A stretch of DNA of 64,000 nucleotides from positions 682,001 to 746,000 of the forward strand of contig JACKCB010000001.1 of the NCBI GenBank assembly GCA_020634235.1. Reading direction: 5' to 3'. The DNA comes from Ardenticatenaceae bacterium (lineage in GTDB: Bacteria > Chloroflexota > Anaerolineae > Promineifilales > Promineifilaceae). Under the pieces are notes generated by a model. It made no database searches, was not told where the DNA came from, and was given only the letters and a program-made list of their open reading frames with translations. The position numbers were made by a program, and so were the translations under genes. Each line of letters starts with the position of its first letter. Position 1 is the stretch's first letter. Positions 1 through 9,249 of this stretch are shown piece after piece.

Positions 1-2520
1 ACTCTGATAAACAGCGTTGAGCACGCGGTTTTTGCCCACGGCGCTGCCATCGGCCAGCGGGCTGGTGCCGCAGTGCACGCGGGCATAGCCGGCCGCTGCC
101 GCCCATTGCAGCAGCGTCAGAAACAGCAAAGTGATGGTGCCGTCGGCAATTTGCGAGCGGTGCTGCAGCAAGTCGATGACCACCGCATCGCCGCGCAGCG
201 GGCGCATGAGCGTGGCAAAAGCGGTCATGACCCCCTCCGGGTTGTAAGTCACAACCACCGGGCTTTGGCGCACAAACGCCTCGTCAAACCAGCCCAGCCA
301 GATGCGCTTGCGATTGGTGTTCACCATGGTCAGCCACTCATCGCTAATCTGGTGGATGGTCAGCAGCACCTCATCGCCCAACGGCGCATCCAGGCAAACA
401 GCCCGGTAACCGCGCGCCACCAGCCCCGCCACTTCGGCCTGCAAGGATTCATAACGCTCGGCCCCCAAGTCCACCCCGGTCAAATCGATGGTGCCCTCGC
501 GCCCCACGCTCATCACGTTGAAGCCCATTTCCTGGTACAGGTCCAGGTTATCCGGCTGAATCTGGTAAAAAGCAGGATTCCAATCATTGCGGCGGCAGAA
601 ACGGTCAAATTGACTGATGGCGTCTGCGGTGTCCCCGGCCGGGCCGATGGGGTCCCCCAGGGCAATCGCCGTGCGCCCTTGCAGCTCATAGGCAATGAGC
701 GACCCGGCCGGGCTGAAGTAATAGGACTTGCCCCGCCACAACGCCAGCAGCGCCTGCGACGTGTAGCCAAACTCACGCACAATCGCCTCCGCCCGCAGCC
801 GCTGGTCGGCCGTCACCGGCTGGCGCACCAGCACCGGCCGGATCAACAAGACAAACACATACACATACGTCAGCCCGCTCAGCAAATAAATCGCCATAGC
901 AAAGATCCGGCCCGTTTCGCCAATGTCAATCAGGCCCGGATCATAGAAACGGGTCATCATCGTCACCGTCTGGCGCAGTGCCACCCCCAGGTCAAACGGC
1001 TGCCCGCGCAGAAACGTCACCCAATAAAAACCAAAAATGCCATAAGCCAGGATAAACACCCAGGCCGCAGCCAAAAGCTGCAAAGCCTGCCTCACCGATG
1101 GGCGGTCTGACCGGGCATGGAAATGGGGTTGCAGCAAGAACAGCCAGCCACCCAGCGCCGCCGCCAGCCCGGCGGCCACAAACTCCGACTGCCAGAGATG
1201 GTTCAGGGCAGAGAACAACAGCACCAGCAAAGTCAGCACCCAGGCCGCCCGCTTGCGCCGCCACAAGGCAAAGGCCAGCAGCAGCAGCGCCAGGCCCGAC
1301 AACGCCGCGGTCAGTTGGCCGCCCCGCTGCACCTCCAGCGGCGAATATTGGGCCACCGCCGCCAGGTCGCTGGCCAATTCCGGCGGCACGCCGGGAATGT
1401 CCAGGTCTACCGCCAGGCTGGGGGTAACAGCCCCCAGGGCATTGAACACGCCCATCAACGCCGTCAGCAGGGCCACAATGCGCACACTCCACACTTCCGC
1501 CAGCGAACGCTCCGCCGCGCCCAACGACTTCAGCCGCTGCAGCAGGAAAAAGCCAATCAGCAGCGGCAGCCAAAAGGTCAGGCCACGATAGGCCAGCACG
1601 GTGATGGTGGCCACCGCGCCAGGCACGCCCAGGCTAACGTATACGCTGGGCATAATGTTCTCCACAAAGCCCACGCCCTGCGGCGTGGGGGAGACAATGA
1701 CAAAAAGGTAGCCAATCGCATAGCCGGAGATGAGTGTGCCCAGGCCAAGGCTGGGGTAGCGAAAGGCCAGGAACAGGCAGTAGAGGGTAAGAATATTGCT
1801 GGCGTGTGAAGCCAGCCCCATGGCCCCGATTTTGAGCAGGCCCCCCGGCCGGGCAGCCACCGCCTCACCCGCATCGGTAAACTCATGGGCCGTCTGCAGC
1901 GCCCAGGCCTCGCCCATTAGCGGGCGGTGGCGCAGCCGCTGGCTGAGGCCATTAACCACCTGCTGCACACGGAAGAGAAAGCGGCGCAGCAAGTCCGGCT
2001 GCTTGTAGCCCAGGATCAGCAGCCCGCTCAGGATCACCGTAAACGTAATCAGCAGCAGCGCCGCGACAATCTCGAACAGCCCCAGGCTGGCGTGAATGGC
2101 CAGGTAGACCAGGCTGCCCGCCAGGATAAAAGAGAGGTTGCCATACATGACGGCAATGGCCAGGATGGTCCCGGCCGCGGTGCGCGCCGCCGAATGCCCC
2201 CGCTGGGCCGCATCATCCACAAACAACGCCAGGCCGGCCGTCCCCCCGGCCGGGGCGACCACGTTGATAAACAGCGACCCCAGCACCACCGGCACCAGGT
2301 CCCGTGCCCGGCTGGGCACCCCTACCACCGCAAACGCCACCTGGTACATCACCGCCTGGGCCAGGTAAAAGCACACCTGCACGCCGGCCGCCGCCAACAC
2401 CCACAGCCAGATACCCTGAGACAGAGTAAGCAGCAGATTCTCAATGTCCGCCAGGCGATTGATCACCAACCAGACGAAGGTGATAACCAGGACCCAAAGC
2501 AGCCAGCGACGTTTGCCCAT
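1..2520 (-). CDS. mprF: MprF-like phosphatidylglycerol flippase / aminoacyltransferase, 3' end cut by window edge
   Basis: My own reverse-strand translation gives 840 open codons running off the window edge, so the C-terminus is missing. The first ~340 residues are a polytopic flippase region (LPG_synthase_TM/UPF0104 type), including SPTPQGVGFVENIM. A second membrane block follows. From about residue 590 the chain resembles the DUF2156/LPG synthase C-terminal acyltransferase-fold domain (YYFSPAGSLIAYELQGR, ALGDPIGP, QEMGFNVMSVGREG). In this family the C-domain transfers an amino acid from aminoacyl-tRNA to phosphatidylglycerol and the TM part flips the lipid outward, reducing negative surface charge. 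An in-frame TAG lies one codon upstream of the ATG, so the start is limited to here; no clear Shine-Dalgarno is visible. The amino acid transferred cannot be read from the sequence. Confidence 0.82.
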   Translation of the reverse strand, partial: MGKRRWLLWVLVITFVWLVINRLADIENLLLTLSQGIWLWVLAAAGVQVCFYLAQAVMYQVAFAVVGVPSRARDLVPVVLGSLFINVVAPAGGTAGLALFVDDAAQRGHSAARTAAGTILAIAVMYGNLSFILAGSLVYLAIHASLGLFEIVAALLLITFTVILSGLLILGYKQPDLLRRFLFRVQQVVNGLSQRLRHRPLMGEAWALQTAHEFTDAGEAVAARPGGLLKIGAMGLASHASNILTLYCLFLAFRYPSLGLGTLISGYAIGYLFVIVSPTPQGVGFVENIMPSVYVSLGVPGAVATITVLAYRGLTFWLPLLIGFFLLQRLKSLGAAERSLAEVWSVRIVALLTALMGVFNALGAVTPSLAVDLDIPGVPPELASDLAAVAQYSPLEVQRGGQLTAALSGLALLLLAFALWRRKRAAWVLTLLVLLFSALNHLWQSEFVAAGLAAALGGWLFLLQPHFHARSDRPSVRQALQLLAAAWVFILAYGIFGFYWVTFLRGQPFDLGVALRQTVTMMTRFYDPGLIDIGETGRIFAMAIYLLSGLTYVYVFVLLIRPVLVRQPVTADQRLRAEAIVREFGYTSQALLALWRGKSYYFSPAGSLIAYELQGRTAIALGDPIGPAGDTADAISQFDRFCRRNDWNPAFYQIQPDNLDLYQEMGFNVMSVGREGTIDLTGVDLGAERYESLQAEVAGLVARGYRAVCLDAPLGDEVLLTIHQISDEWLTMVNTNRKRIWLGWFDEAFVRQSPVVVTYNPEGVMTAFATLMRPLRGDAVVIDLLQHRSQIADGTITLLFLTLLQWAAAAGYARVHCGTSPLADGSAVGKNRVLNAVYQS

Positions 2521-2632
2521 GTGCTAAAGCCATACACGATGCCAGCGCATCACCCTCTCAACCCATCGAGGTTCAGTTTACCGGCGCACCGGCCGGGCAA
2601 CTGAGAGGCTAACCCGCTGGCCAGCTAACCAA

Positions 2633-3697
2633 CTAGAGATAGTAAAAGGCCACGGCGATAATGGTGTAAAGGGCCAGAAGCTGCGCCCCTTCTAACCAAT
2701 TCGTCCGGCCATCCTTAAAGACAAACACGGCCACAATGCCGGCCGCGCCCAACGTCACCAGTTCAAACTCGTTAAACGCAAACGAGAGTGGCTGCCCCAT
2801 CAGCGCGGCCGCAAACATCAGCACCGGGGCCACGAACAGGGCAATTTGCAGGCTGGAACCCATGGCAATTTCCGTAGAAAGGTCCATCTGATTCTTGATG
2901 GCCACCTGCACCGCCACCAGGTGTTCGGCCACGTTACCCACCAGCGGCACAATGATGATGCCGATGAAAAACTCGCTCCAGCCCAGCGCCTCCGCTGTAT
3001 GCTCTACCGTGCCCACCAGCAGCTCACTCATCAGCACAATGCCCACCGTGGCCACCGCCAGCACAACAACCGCTGTGCGCACCGGCCAGCGCGGCTCATG
3101 CACATGCGCTGCCGCCCGTTCCAGCGGGCTTTGGTTGTCACGGCTGAAGAAGCTGTAATAAATTCCCAGCGCATAGATAAGGATCATGACCACGCTGATA
3201 CCCAGGCTAAAAGCCTGCAAATCGTCGGGATGGGTCAGGCCAATGGTGTGCTCAAAAATGGCCGGGACCATGATGGCGGCAATCGCCAGGATAAGCATGG
3301 TGGCATGGCCGCTGGCCTGCCCGGCATCGAATTTCTGCACCCCATTGCGCAGGCCGCCCAGCAGGATACTCAACCCCATCACCAGCAGCAAGTTGCCCAG
3401 AATAGAGCCGGTGATCGAGGCGATCACTAATTCCAGCACTCCTTCACGGATGGCAATGAGGGTGATAATCAGCTCCGCGGCATTGCCCAGGGTGGCATTC
3501 AGCAAACCACCCACCTTGGGGCCGGTGTGCGCTGCCAGCTCTTCCGTCGCTTCGCCAATAAAGCCGGCCAGCGGAATAATGGCCACCGCAGAAAGCACAA
3601 ACTGCCCAATTTCGCCCAGGCCCAGCGTTGGGGCCAGGAAGGCGAAGGGCACAGCGATCAGTAAGAAGTAGCGGTAATCCAGCTTTATCTTCAACAA
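2633..3697 (-). CDS. cax: Calcium/proton antiporter, CaCA superfamily Cax type
   Basis: 354-residue polytopic membrane protein with about 11 hydrophobic segments. The two alpha repeats typical of Cax exchangers are visible: GGLLNATLGNAAELIITLIA near residue 65 and IVPLVGNVAEHLVAVQVAIK near residue 255, each with the GN(A/V)AE core that holds the ion-binding acidic residues. Family members export Ca2+ (or other divalent cations) in exchange for H+. The start is TTG: two successive TTG codons follow AGGAG by 3 and 6 nt, and no ATG is close by. It lies 89 bp downstream of the lipid-kinase gene on the same strand and may share its transcript. Confidence 0.9.
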   Translation of the reverse strand: MLKIKLDYRYFLLIAVPFAFLAPTLGLGEIGQFVLSAVAIIPLAGFIGEATEELAAHTGPKVGGLLNATLGNAAELIITLIAIREGVLELVIASITGSILGNLLLVMGLSILLGGLRNGVQKFDAGQASGHATMLILAIAAIMVPAIFEHTIGLTHPDDLQAFSLGISVVMILIYALGIYYSFFSRDNQSPLERAAAHVHEPRWPVRTAVVVLAVATVGIVLMSELLVGTVEHTAEALGWSEFFIGIIIVPLVGNVAEHLVAVQVAIKNQMDLSTEIAMGSSLQIALFVAPVLMFAAALMGQPLSFAFNEFELVTLGAAGIVAVFVFKDGRTNWLEGAQLLALYTIIAVAFYYL

Positions 3698-3786
3698 TCT
3701 CTCCTCTTGTTAATTGAACGGCCAGCCCCGGCCGGGACCATACCCACACCGGCGTCCGGCACCAGCCTCAATACGCGTGTACCGGC

Positions 3787-4791
3787 TCAGTTGTTGCGCA
3801 GCACCTCTGGCAGCGAGAGGCCCGGCTGCGCAAACAACCCGGCCGGGGCGCTGGGCGGGATGAGCACCCGCAAGGCCGCCGGCACCATCTCGCAGCTAAA
3901 GGGCGTTACCCCGGCCGGGTCGCCATCCGTATGCACCCCCATCGGCGGCGACGTGTGCACCGTCACCTGTCGCCCGGTCACCACCTGGATATCCGGGTCA
4001 ACCAGGTGGCGTCCCCGCCGCACCTCCGCAAACATACGCAGCAGCTTCAGAAAACCGTGGCCACGCACCAGCCACACCTCAAACAGGCCATCATCCAGCG
4101 CCGCAGCCGGGCTTAGCAGCAGCAGGCCGCCGCCAAATTTGCGGCAGTTGCTCACCGTCACCAGCATGTACTCATCGTCAAACTGCTGGTCATCCACCTG
4201 CACCGTGGCCCGCATCCCCGGAAAGCGGGGCACAATCTGGAACGCCTGCAGCGCATAACCGGGCGCGCCCAACCGCTTGGTCAGCTTGCTGCGCGGCTCA
4301 ATCTCATTCACCAGGAAGCCATCCGCCCCGGTACCGGTCCACAGCAGCCAGTAACGCCCGTTCTGCTGCCGCCCCACATCCATGCGCTGCACCCGGCCGG
4401 AGGCCAGCAGTGCCGAAGCCTCCACCAACGCCCGGTGGTCAACCAGGTTAGGGCGCGGGATATTCAGCTCCTTGCCAAACGAGTTGCCCGTACCCATGGG
4501 CAGCGGGGCCAGGATCGTCTCGCTGTGTACCAGCCCATTGGCCACCTCGCCCAGTGTACCATCGCCGCCACCGGCCAGCACCATGCGGTAGCCATCGGCT
4601 GCCGCCGCCCGCGCCATCTCGGCCGCGTGCCCGGCATACTGGGTGGCCCGCACGGCCACGCGCCAGCCACGCGCCTGCCAAAAGTCGGCCACCAACTCCA
4701 CCGTATCGGCCACGTCGGCCGGCCCGGCCAGCGGATTATAGATAAACATCAGGCGAGGCAAATGTCTGTTCACATTCCATCCAGTAATCAT
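3787..4791 (-). CDS. Diacylglycerol/sphingosine kinase-like lipid kinase (YegS/DgkB family)
   Basis: 334 residues. The N-terminal catalytic domain begins with FIYNPLAG (residues 16-23) and carries the nucleotide-binding GGGDGTLGEVANGL near residue 75, both hallmarks of the DAGK_cat fold; the C-terminal beta-sandwich has CRKFGGGLLLLSP and the acidic DDGLFEVWLV. The likely reaction is ATP-dependent phosphorylation of diacylglycerol or a related lipid at the membrane. The 5' end overlaps the last 56 bp of the P-loop kinase gene, which indicates translational coupling. An internal ATG at 4749 sits closer to the family's usual N-terminus, but neither start has a recognisable SD. The exact lipid substrate is unknown. 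Confidence 0.87.
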   Translation of the reverse strand: MITGWNVNRHLPRLMFIYNPLAGPADVADTVELVADFWQARGWRVAVRATQYAGHAAEMARAAAADGYRMVLAGGGDGTLGEVANGLVHSETILAPLPMGTGNSFGKELNIPRPNLVDHRALVEASALLASGRVQRMDVGRQQNGRYWLLWTGTGADGFLVNEIEPRSKLTKRLGAPGYALQAFQIVPRFPGMRATVQVDDQQFDDEYMLVTVSNCRKFGGGLLLLSPAAALDDGLFEVWLVRGHGFLKLLRMFAEVRRGRHLVDPDIQVVTGRQVTVHTSPPMGVHTDGDPAGVTPFSCEMVPAALRVLIPPSAPAGLFAQPGLSLPEVLRNN

Positions 4792-5356
4792 AAAGTCTGT
4801 GCGCCAGTATCCCGGCCGGGGTGGCAGACGTGTCTAGCACCAGGTGCGGGCCTTCAATCGGCTCTTGTGCTTCCACCATCCATTGGTAAACAAGCCAGCC
4901 GGCATCCGACAAATCGTCGCCATCTTCCCCGCTGCTCATACGCCGGGTCAGGCGGGCGCGGGTCACCGGTTCAGAAGCCTGCACATGCCCCAGCGCCAGA
5001 GGGGCATTGTTGCGGGCGGCAATGTCGGCCACCCGCTGGCGACGGGCTGCCAGATAGTTGGAGCCATCGAAGACCACGCGCTGCCCCGCTCTCAGCCGCT
5101 TGTCGATGATGCCGTAGCAGATTTCGTACATGTACACCATTTCGGCGGCGGTGTAGGTGGGTTTGCCACGGACATAGAGGCGCACCCGGTCGGTGCTGAC
5201 CACCACGCAGGGCACCAGCCGCTGCAAATGACGCACAATGTGTGATTTGCCGGCCCCAGGCAGCCCAGCCATCACTAGCAGACTCCCCCCCGGCCGGGCC
5301 GCGGGCGTCTGTGGCAGCAAGTCATCAATGTCTTCTATCAGTTCCTGGGCATGCAT
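4736..5356 (-). CDS. AAA-type P-loop kinase (polynucleotide kinase / zeta-like)
   Basis: About 206 residues. A Walker A motif GLPGAGKSHIVRHL starts near residue 32, followed by VVVSTDRVRLYVRGK and VVFDGSNYLAARRQRV, the pattern of small P-loop kinases that phosphorylate polynucleotide ends, sugars or small metabolites (AAA_33/Pnk group). The substrate cannot be assigned. The first ATG is at 5356; an in-frame GTG at 5362 is also possible. There is no SD, but a TATAAT -10 box lies at 5369-5374, which would place transcription initiation almost on the start codon (leaderless mRNA, inference). It is the first gene of a probable minus-strand operon with the lipid kinase. Confidence 0.8.
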   Translation of the reverse strand: MHAQELIEDIDDLLPQTPAARPGGSLLVMAGLPGAGKSHIVRHLQRLVPCVVVSTDRVRLYVRGKPTYTAAEMVYMYEICYGIIDKRLRAGQRVVFDGSNYLAARRQRVADIAARNNAPLALGHVQASEPVTRARLTRRMSSGEDGDDLSDAGWLVYQWMVEAQEPIEGPHLVLDTSATPAGILAHRLYDYWMECEQTFASPDVYL

Positions 5357-5368
5357 AACCACAAGCAG

Positions 5369-5374
5369 ATTATA
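5369..5374 (-). promoter_or_regulatory. -10 box (TATAAT) for P-loop kinase gene, probable leaderless start
   Basis: The reverse strand reads TATAAT, a consensus -10 hexamer. Seven nucleotides downstream is position ~5362, the GTG codon, with the ATG six bases further. No SD precedes either codon. The -35 is poor. Confidence 0.45.
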
Positions 5375-5484
5375 GCCCGTCGGCTGATTTTTTCACGCCC
5401 GGCCGGGGAGCGGCCCCCGGCCCCGCCCAACCTTACAGTTTGCTGAGACAACCGCCCCAACCACCGCCCGCCCGCCCACAGTTT

Positions 5485-5512
5485 TTGACATTCAGCCACA
5501 TTTCACTAAGAT
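5485..5512 (+). promoter_or_regulatory. Sigma70-like promoter for the Gld-type ABC operon
   Basis: TTGACA (5485-5490), 16-bp spacer, TAAGAT (5507-5512). Transcription would begin near 5519, leaving a structured leader of about 285 nt before the ABC ATPase start. Confidence 0.55.
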
Positions 5513-5610
5513 AACTGGTTGGTTCATGGTTGGTCTGCTGCAGAGCCTGCCCACGGCCAGGACAAGATTCGCAGCGCGGCACCGCAGCGCCTGCCACGCG
5601 CCAGTAACAG

Positions 5611-5650
5611 CACGACAAATGACAACTTGCAGCGCAAAATGGCAACTTGC
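5611..5650 (+). repeat. Two tandem 20-nt imperfect repeats
   Basis: CACGACAAATGACAACTTGC is followed directly by AGCGCAAAATGGCAACTTGC. The shared part is AAAATGRCAACTTGC-like. They lie in the predicted leader of the ABC operon; function unknown. Confidence 0.6.
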
Positions 5651-5803
5651 GCGGACAGGCGACCGCCTGTCCAACAGTAACCGTTCCGACCTGGCAGATT
5701 TGCTACCAGAGGTATGAGTCAAGAATTGGTTTGGAATCTGTCAGGTCTGCAGAGGGACTGAACGCTTACGTCCAACATTGATGAAGGAGGCAGTAAGGCG
5801 ACT

Positions 5804-6877
5804 ATGGATAGAACCAACGCTGACATCATGATCGAGGCCGACCAGCTAACCAAGGTTTATGGCACCTACAAAGCCGTTGACCAGGTTAGTTTTGCCTGCC
5901 ACAAAGGGGAGATCGTGGGCTTTTTGGGGCCAAATGGGGCCGGCAAAACCACCACCATGCGCATGCTCACCGGCTACATGCCCCCCACCGCCGGGGCCGC
6001 TTACATTGCCGGCTACAACACCCTCACCCACTCCATGGATGCCCGCCGCAACCTGGGCTACCTGCCCGAAACGGTACCCCTCTACCTGGAGATGACCGTC
6101 GAGAACTACCTGGCTTTTGTGGGCCGCGTGCGCCGGCTCAAGAATCTCTGGGACCGGGTCGATGACGTACTGGAAGCGGTTGACCTGCTGGACCGGGCCG
6201 AAAGCTACGTGGGCGCGCTCTCCAAGGGGATGCGCCAGCGCGTCGGCCTGGCCCAGGCGCTGCTGCATGATCCCGACGTGCTGATTTTGGACGAGCCAAC
6301 CATCGGGCTAGACCCGCGCCAGGTGGTGGAACTGCGCCAGCTCATCAAGGAGCTGGGCCAGCGCCACACTATCCTGCTCAGCACGCACATCCTCAGCGAA
6401 GTAGAGCAGATTTGTGACCGGGTAATCATGGTCATCGATGGCCGTATCTGGGCCGACATGCCCATGAAATCGATTGTGGATGCCGAGGAAGCGCAGACGA
6501 TGACGGTGCGCCTGGCCAACCCGGCCGGGGAGACCCTCCCCCTGCTGCAAGCCATTGCCGGCGTGCGCGACGTGCGCGACGCCGGCAGCCACGAGTTTGT
6601 GCTCACCTTCTCCGGCCGGGACGAAACCCGCACCGCCGTCGCCGAAACAGCCGTCAACAACGCCTGGGGCCTGCTGGAACTAACCGTGGGCAAAGTCAGC
6701 CTGGAATCCGTCTTCCTAAACAAAATCAAAGAAGCGGAAGCCGCCCACACCGAAATCACGGAAGACGACGCCCCGGCCGGGGAGCCACAACCCCCACTCC
6801 AGCCCAGCGAACCCGCCGGCAGCCCAGACACCGCCGAACAGGACGAGAACGAGGAAAACGAGGAGGTAGAAGCCTGA
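5804..6877 (+). CDS. ABC transporter ATPase, GldA/NatA-like
   Basis: 357 residues. Walker A GPNGAGKTTTMRML near residue 45, signature LSKGMRQRVGLAQALLHDP near residue 138, Walker B VLILDEPTIGLDP near 160, and the H-loop in LLSTHILSEVEQ. The last ~60 residues are an acidic, Pro/Glu-rich tail (EEDAPAGEPQ-like to NEENEEVEA) beyond the usual ABC domain. A strong SD (AAGGAGG) precedes the ATG. The stop overlaps the permease start by one base (TGATG). The following genes are GldF-like, GldG-like and DUF4340, the set found beside Gld/ABC-2 exporters; the substrate is unknown. Confidence 0.92.
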   Translation: MDRTNADIMIEADQLTKVYGTYKAVDQVSFACHKGEIVGFLGPNGAGKTTTMRMLTGYMPPTAGAAYIAGYNTLTHSMDARRNLGYLPETVPLYLEMTVENYLAFVGRVRRLKNLWDRVDDVLEAVDLLDRAESYVGALSKGMRQRVGLAQALLHDPDVLILDEPTIGLDPRQVVELRQLIKELGQRHTILLSTHILSEVEQICDRVIMVIDGRIWADMPMKSIVDAEEAQTMTVRLANPAGETLPLLQAIAGVRDVRDAGSHEFVLTFSGRDETRTAVAETAVNNAWGLLELTVGKVSLESVFLNKIKEAEAAHTEITEDDAPAGEPQPPLQPSEPAGSPDTAEQDENEENEEVEA

Positions 6878-7608
6878 TGCAAAACGCCTGGATTGTCGCC
6901 CGGCGCGAACTTGGCGCCATCTTTGTCCAACCCATCGCCTACGTCTTCACGATGGTCATGCTCTTCATCACCGGCTTCATCTTCGCCGCCCAGATCTCCG
7001 TGCCCATCATCCAGGGCGGGCCGCCGCCCACCGTGGCCAGCATCCTGGGCACCTTCACCTTCCTGGCCCTCTTCACCCTGCCCGCCGTCACCATGCGCCT
7101 GCTCTCCGAAGAGCAGCAAAGCGGTACCATCGAACTGCTCATGACCCTGCCCATTCGCGACAGCGAAGTCGTGGTAGGCAAATGGCTGGCCGGCTTCATC
7201 TTCTACCTCTTCACCACCGCCTTCACCCTCATCTACCCCTTCATGCTCATCCGCTTTGGCAACCCCGACATCGGGCCAATCATCAGCGCCTACGTCGGCG
7301 CCCTGCTGTGGGGTGCCGCCCTGGTGGGCATCGGCGTGCTAGCCTCAGCCATGTCAGAAAACCAGATCAATGCCCTGATCATTGCCGCCGGCATCAACCT
7401 GCTCCTCTACCTGATGGCCATACCCGCCGACTTCTTCACCGTCGTGCCCACCATCAGCACCATCTTCAACGAACTCTCCATGCAGGCCCATCTCTCCAAC
7501 TTCCTCATTGGGCTGGTCAAGGTCACCGACGTCCTCTACTACGTCATCGTGGCCGCCGTGGCCTTATTTGCCGCCGCCCGTGTGTTGGAAAGCCGGCGCT
7601 GGCGTTGA
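6877..7608 (+). CDS. ABC-2 type permease, GldF-like
   Basis: 243 residues, six predicted membrane spans. It begins with NAWIVARRELGAIFVQPIAY, the cytoplasmic lead-in common to GldF-like permeases, and carries the conserved LLSEEQQSGTIELLMTLPI after TM2. The permease would form the membrane channel driven by the ATPase encoded immediately upstream, whose stop it overlaps by one base. Sixty nucleotides separate it from the GldG-like gene. The family is named for gliding genes of Bacteroidetes, but homologues are widespread in non-gliders, so motility should not be inferred from this alone. Confidence 0.9.
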   Translation: MQNAWIVARRELGAIFVQPIAYVFTMVMLFITGFIFAAQISVPIIQGGPPPTVASILGTFTFLALFTLPAVTMRLLSEEQQSGTIELLMTLPIRDSEVVVGKWLAGFIFYLFTTAFTLIYPFMLIRFGNPDIGPIISAYVGALLWGAALVGIGVLASAMSENQINALIIAAGINLLLYLMAIPADFFTVVPTISTIFNELSMQAHLSNFLIGLVKVTDVLYYVIVAAVALFAAARVLESRRWR

Positions 7609-7668
7609 TGCGATGGCGTGGGGCGGCCATCCGCCCCAGGTGATCAAGAAGAGACTAGAGAATCAATC

Positions 7669-9249
7669 ATGAAAACGCTCACTGACCGTATCGCACCCTA
7701 TTTCCCCTGGCTAGGACTCCTGTTAATCATTGCCGGTGCCATCGCCTACCTCGTCACCCGCCGCTTCGACCTGGTGACAAACCTCCTGTTTGGCGGTGGC
7801 GCACTGCTGCTGCTGCTCTTTGTCGTGCTCCGGCCGGATGACGTGCGCCGCTTCTTCGGCCGCCGCCAGACCCGCTACGGCACCACCACCCTCCTGGCCG
7901 TGCTGTTCTTTGCCCTCATCGGCATCCTCATCTACTGGATCGCCTACCAAAACCCAGACTGGCGCATAGACACCACGGAAACCGGCAGCTTCACCCCCCT
8001 GCCAGAAACGGTGGACCTGCTCAAGAATCTGGATGAGCCCATCCACGTCATCGGCTTCTTCTCGCCCAACGCCGCCGTGCAGCAAGAACAGGCCGCCGAC
8101 ACGCTGGATTCCCTCTCCGCCTATTCTGACCTCTTCACCTACGAATTCCAGGACCCCGAGAGCAACCCCCTGCTGGCCGAGAACTACGACCTCAACTTCG
8201 ACGGCACCCTGGTCTTTATCCGCAATCGCGGGGCCGAGAACGAGTCTTTTGCCAAAGCCAACAGCCTGAACGACAACGACATCCACGCCGCCCTGGTCAA
8301 GGCCATCAACCCGGTGGAAAAGAAACTGTATGTGCTGACCGGGCATGGCGAGCTGGATAGCCAGGGTTTTGGCCCGGAAGGGATGGGGACCGCCATCGGC
8401 GTGGCCGAAGACCAGGGCTTCACCGTGGAAGAGCTGAACCTCTTCACGGCCGGGTCGGTGCCAGAGGATGCCAACGTGGTGGCCCTGATTGGCCAGCAAA
8501 GCCCGCTGGACCCCAGCGAACTGGCCGCCCTGCAAGCCTATGTAGATGGTGGCGGCTCGCTCTTCCTGACCCGTGACCCCGTCGACAGCCCGGAGCGCGT
8601 GGCCGCCGAAGAGGACGGTATCAATGCCTGGCTGCAGAGCGCCTGGGGCGTCACCCTGCGCAACGACGTCATTGTGGACCAGGACCTGGCCCAGGCCGGC
8701 CAACAGTTTGGCCTGAGTTTCCTGGCCGACAGCTACGGCCTGCACCCCATCATCGTCAGCGAGATGAGCCGCTTTGGCACCCGCTTCGACCTGGCTCGTT
8801 CCATCGCCCTGGCCCAGGAAAACAGCGCCCAGGTGATGACCGAGCTGGTGCTAACCAGTGCCAGCTCCTGGGGCGAGACCAGTTTCGAGTTGCTCTCAAC
8901 CGGCTTCGCCCAGCCTGACGGCGATGACGCGACCGGCCCCCTGGCCGTGGTGATTAGCGGCGATGATACCGGCAGTGGCGCGCGCATTGTGGTGGCCGGT
9001 GATTCCGACTTCATCACGAATCAGAACCAGGTGTGGGGCGGCAACAGCCTGTTGTTCACCAACGCCCTGAACTGGCTGGCCAACGACGAGTTGGCCATTG
9101 AGCTGTCACCGCGCGAATCCATTGACCGGCAGGTGAATATTCCCCAAACGCAGTTGACAATGCTGCAAATCACCAGCGTCTGCCTGGGGCCGGTAATTGT
9201 GGGGCTGATTGGCCTGGTGGTGGCGCTTTCCCGGAGGCGGCGGCGATGA
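7669..9249 (+). CDS. GldG-like ABC transporter accessory protein (ABC_transp_aux)
   Basis: About 526 residues from the ATG at 7669, which has a purine-rich AAGAGACTAGAGA lead; an upstream in-frame ATG at 7618 would add 17 unconserved residues. Three TM segments lie at the N-terminus, then a large extracytoplasmic domain (residues ~95-500) with DEPIHVIGFFSP, KKLYVLTGHGELDSQGFG and GGGSLFLTRDPVDSPERVA, and a final TM with a basic RRRRR end. This layout matches GldG/DUF7088-type auxiliary subunits that partner GldA/GldF. The stop overlaps the next ORF (ATGA). The gene contains no full CCCGGCCGGG decamer, unlike most of its surroundings. Confidence 0.85.
   Translation: MKTLTDRIAPYFPWLGLLLIIAGAIAYLVTRRFDLVTNLLFGGGALLLLLFVVLRPDDVRRFFGRRQTRYGTTTLLAVLFFALIGILIYWIAYQNPDWRIDTTETGSFTPLPETVDLLKNLDEPIHVIGFFSPNAAVQQEQAADTLDSLSAYSDLFTYEFQDPESNPLLAENYDLNFDGTLVFIRNRGAENESFAKANSLNDNDIHAALVKAINPVEKKLYVLTGHGELDSQGFGPEGMGTAIGVAEDQGFTVEELNLFTAGSVPEDANVVALIGQQSPLDPSELAALQAYVDGGGSLFLTRDPVDSPERVAAEEDGINAWLQSAWGVTLRNDVIVDQDLAQAGQQFGLSFLADSYGLHPIIVSEMSRFGTRFDLARSIALAQENSAQVMTELVLTSASSWGETSFELLSTGFAQPDGDDATGPLAVVISGDDTGSGARIVVAGDSDFITNQNQVWGGNSLLFTNALNWLANDELAIELSPRESIDRQVNIPQTQLTMLQITSVCLGPVIVGLIGLVVALSRRRRR

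Larger units (their letters stand above)
5357..5803. other. Non-coding region between divergent kinase and ABC operons
   Basis: About 445 bp without a convincing gene. It holds a CCCGGCCGGG copy at 5398-5407, a plus-strand promoter at 5485-5512, two tandem 20-nt repeats at 5611-5650, a perfect hairpin at 5653-5672 (arms GGACAGGC / GCCTGTCC) and a near-perfect dyad (GACCTGGCAGATT at 5688-5700 with AATCTGTCAGGTC at 5735-5747). The last three lie in the predicted leader of the ABC operon. Confidence 0.6.
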
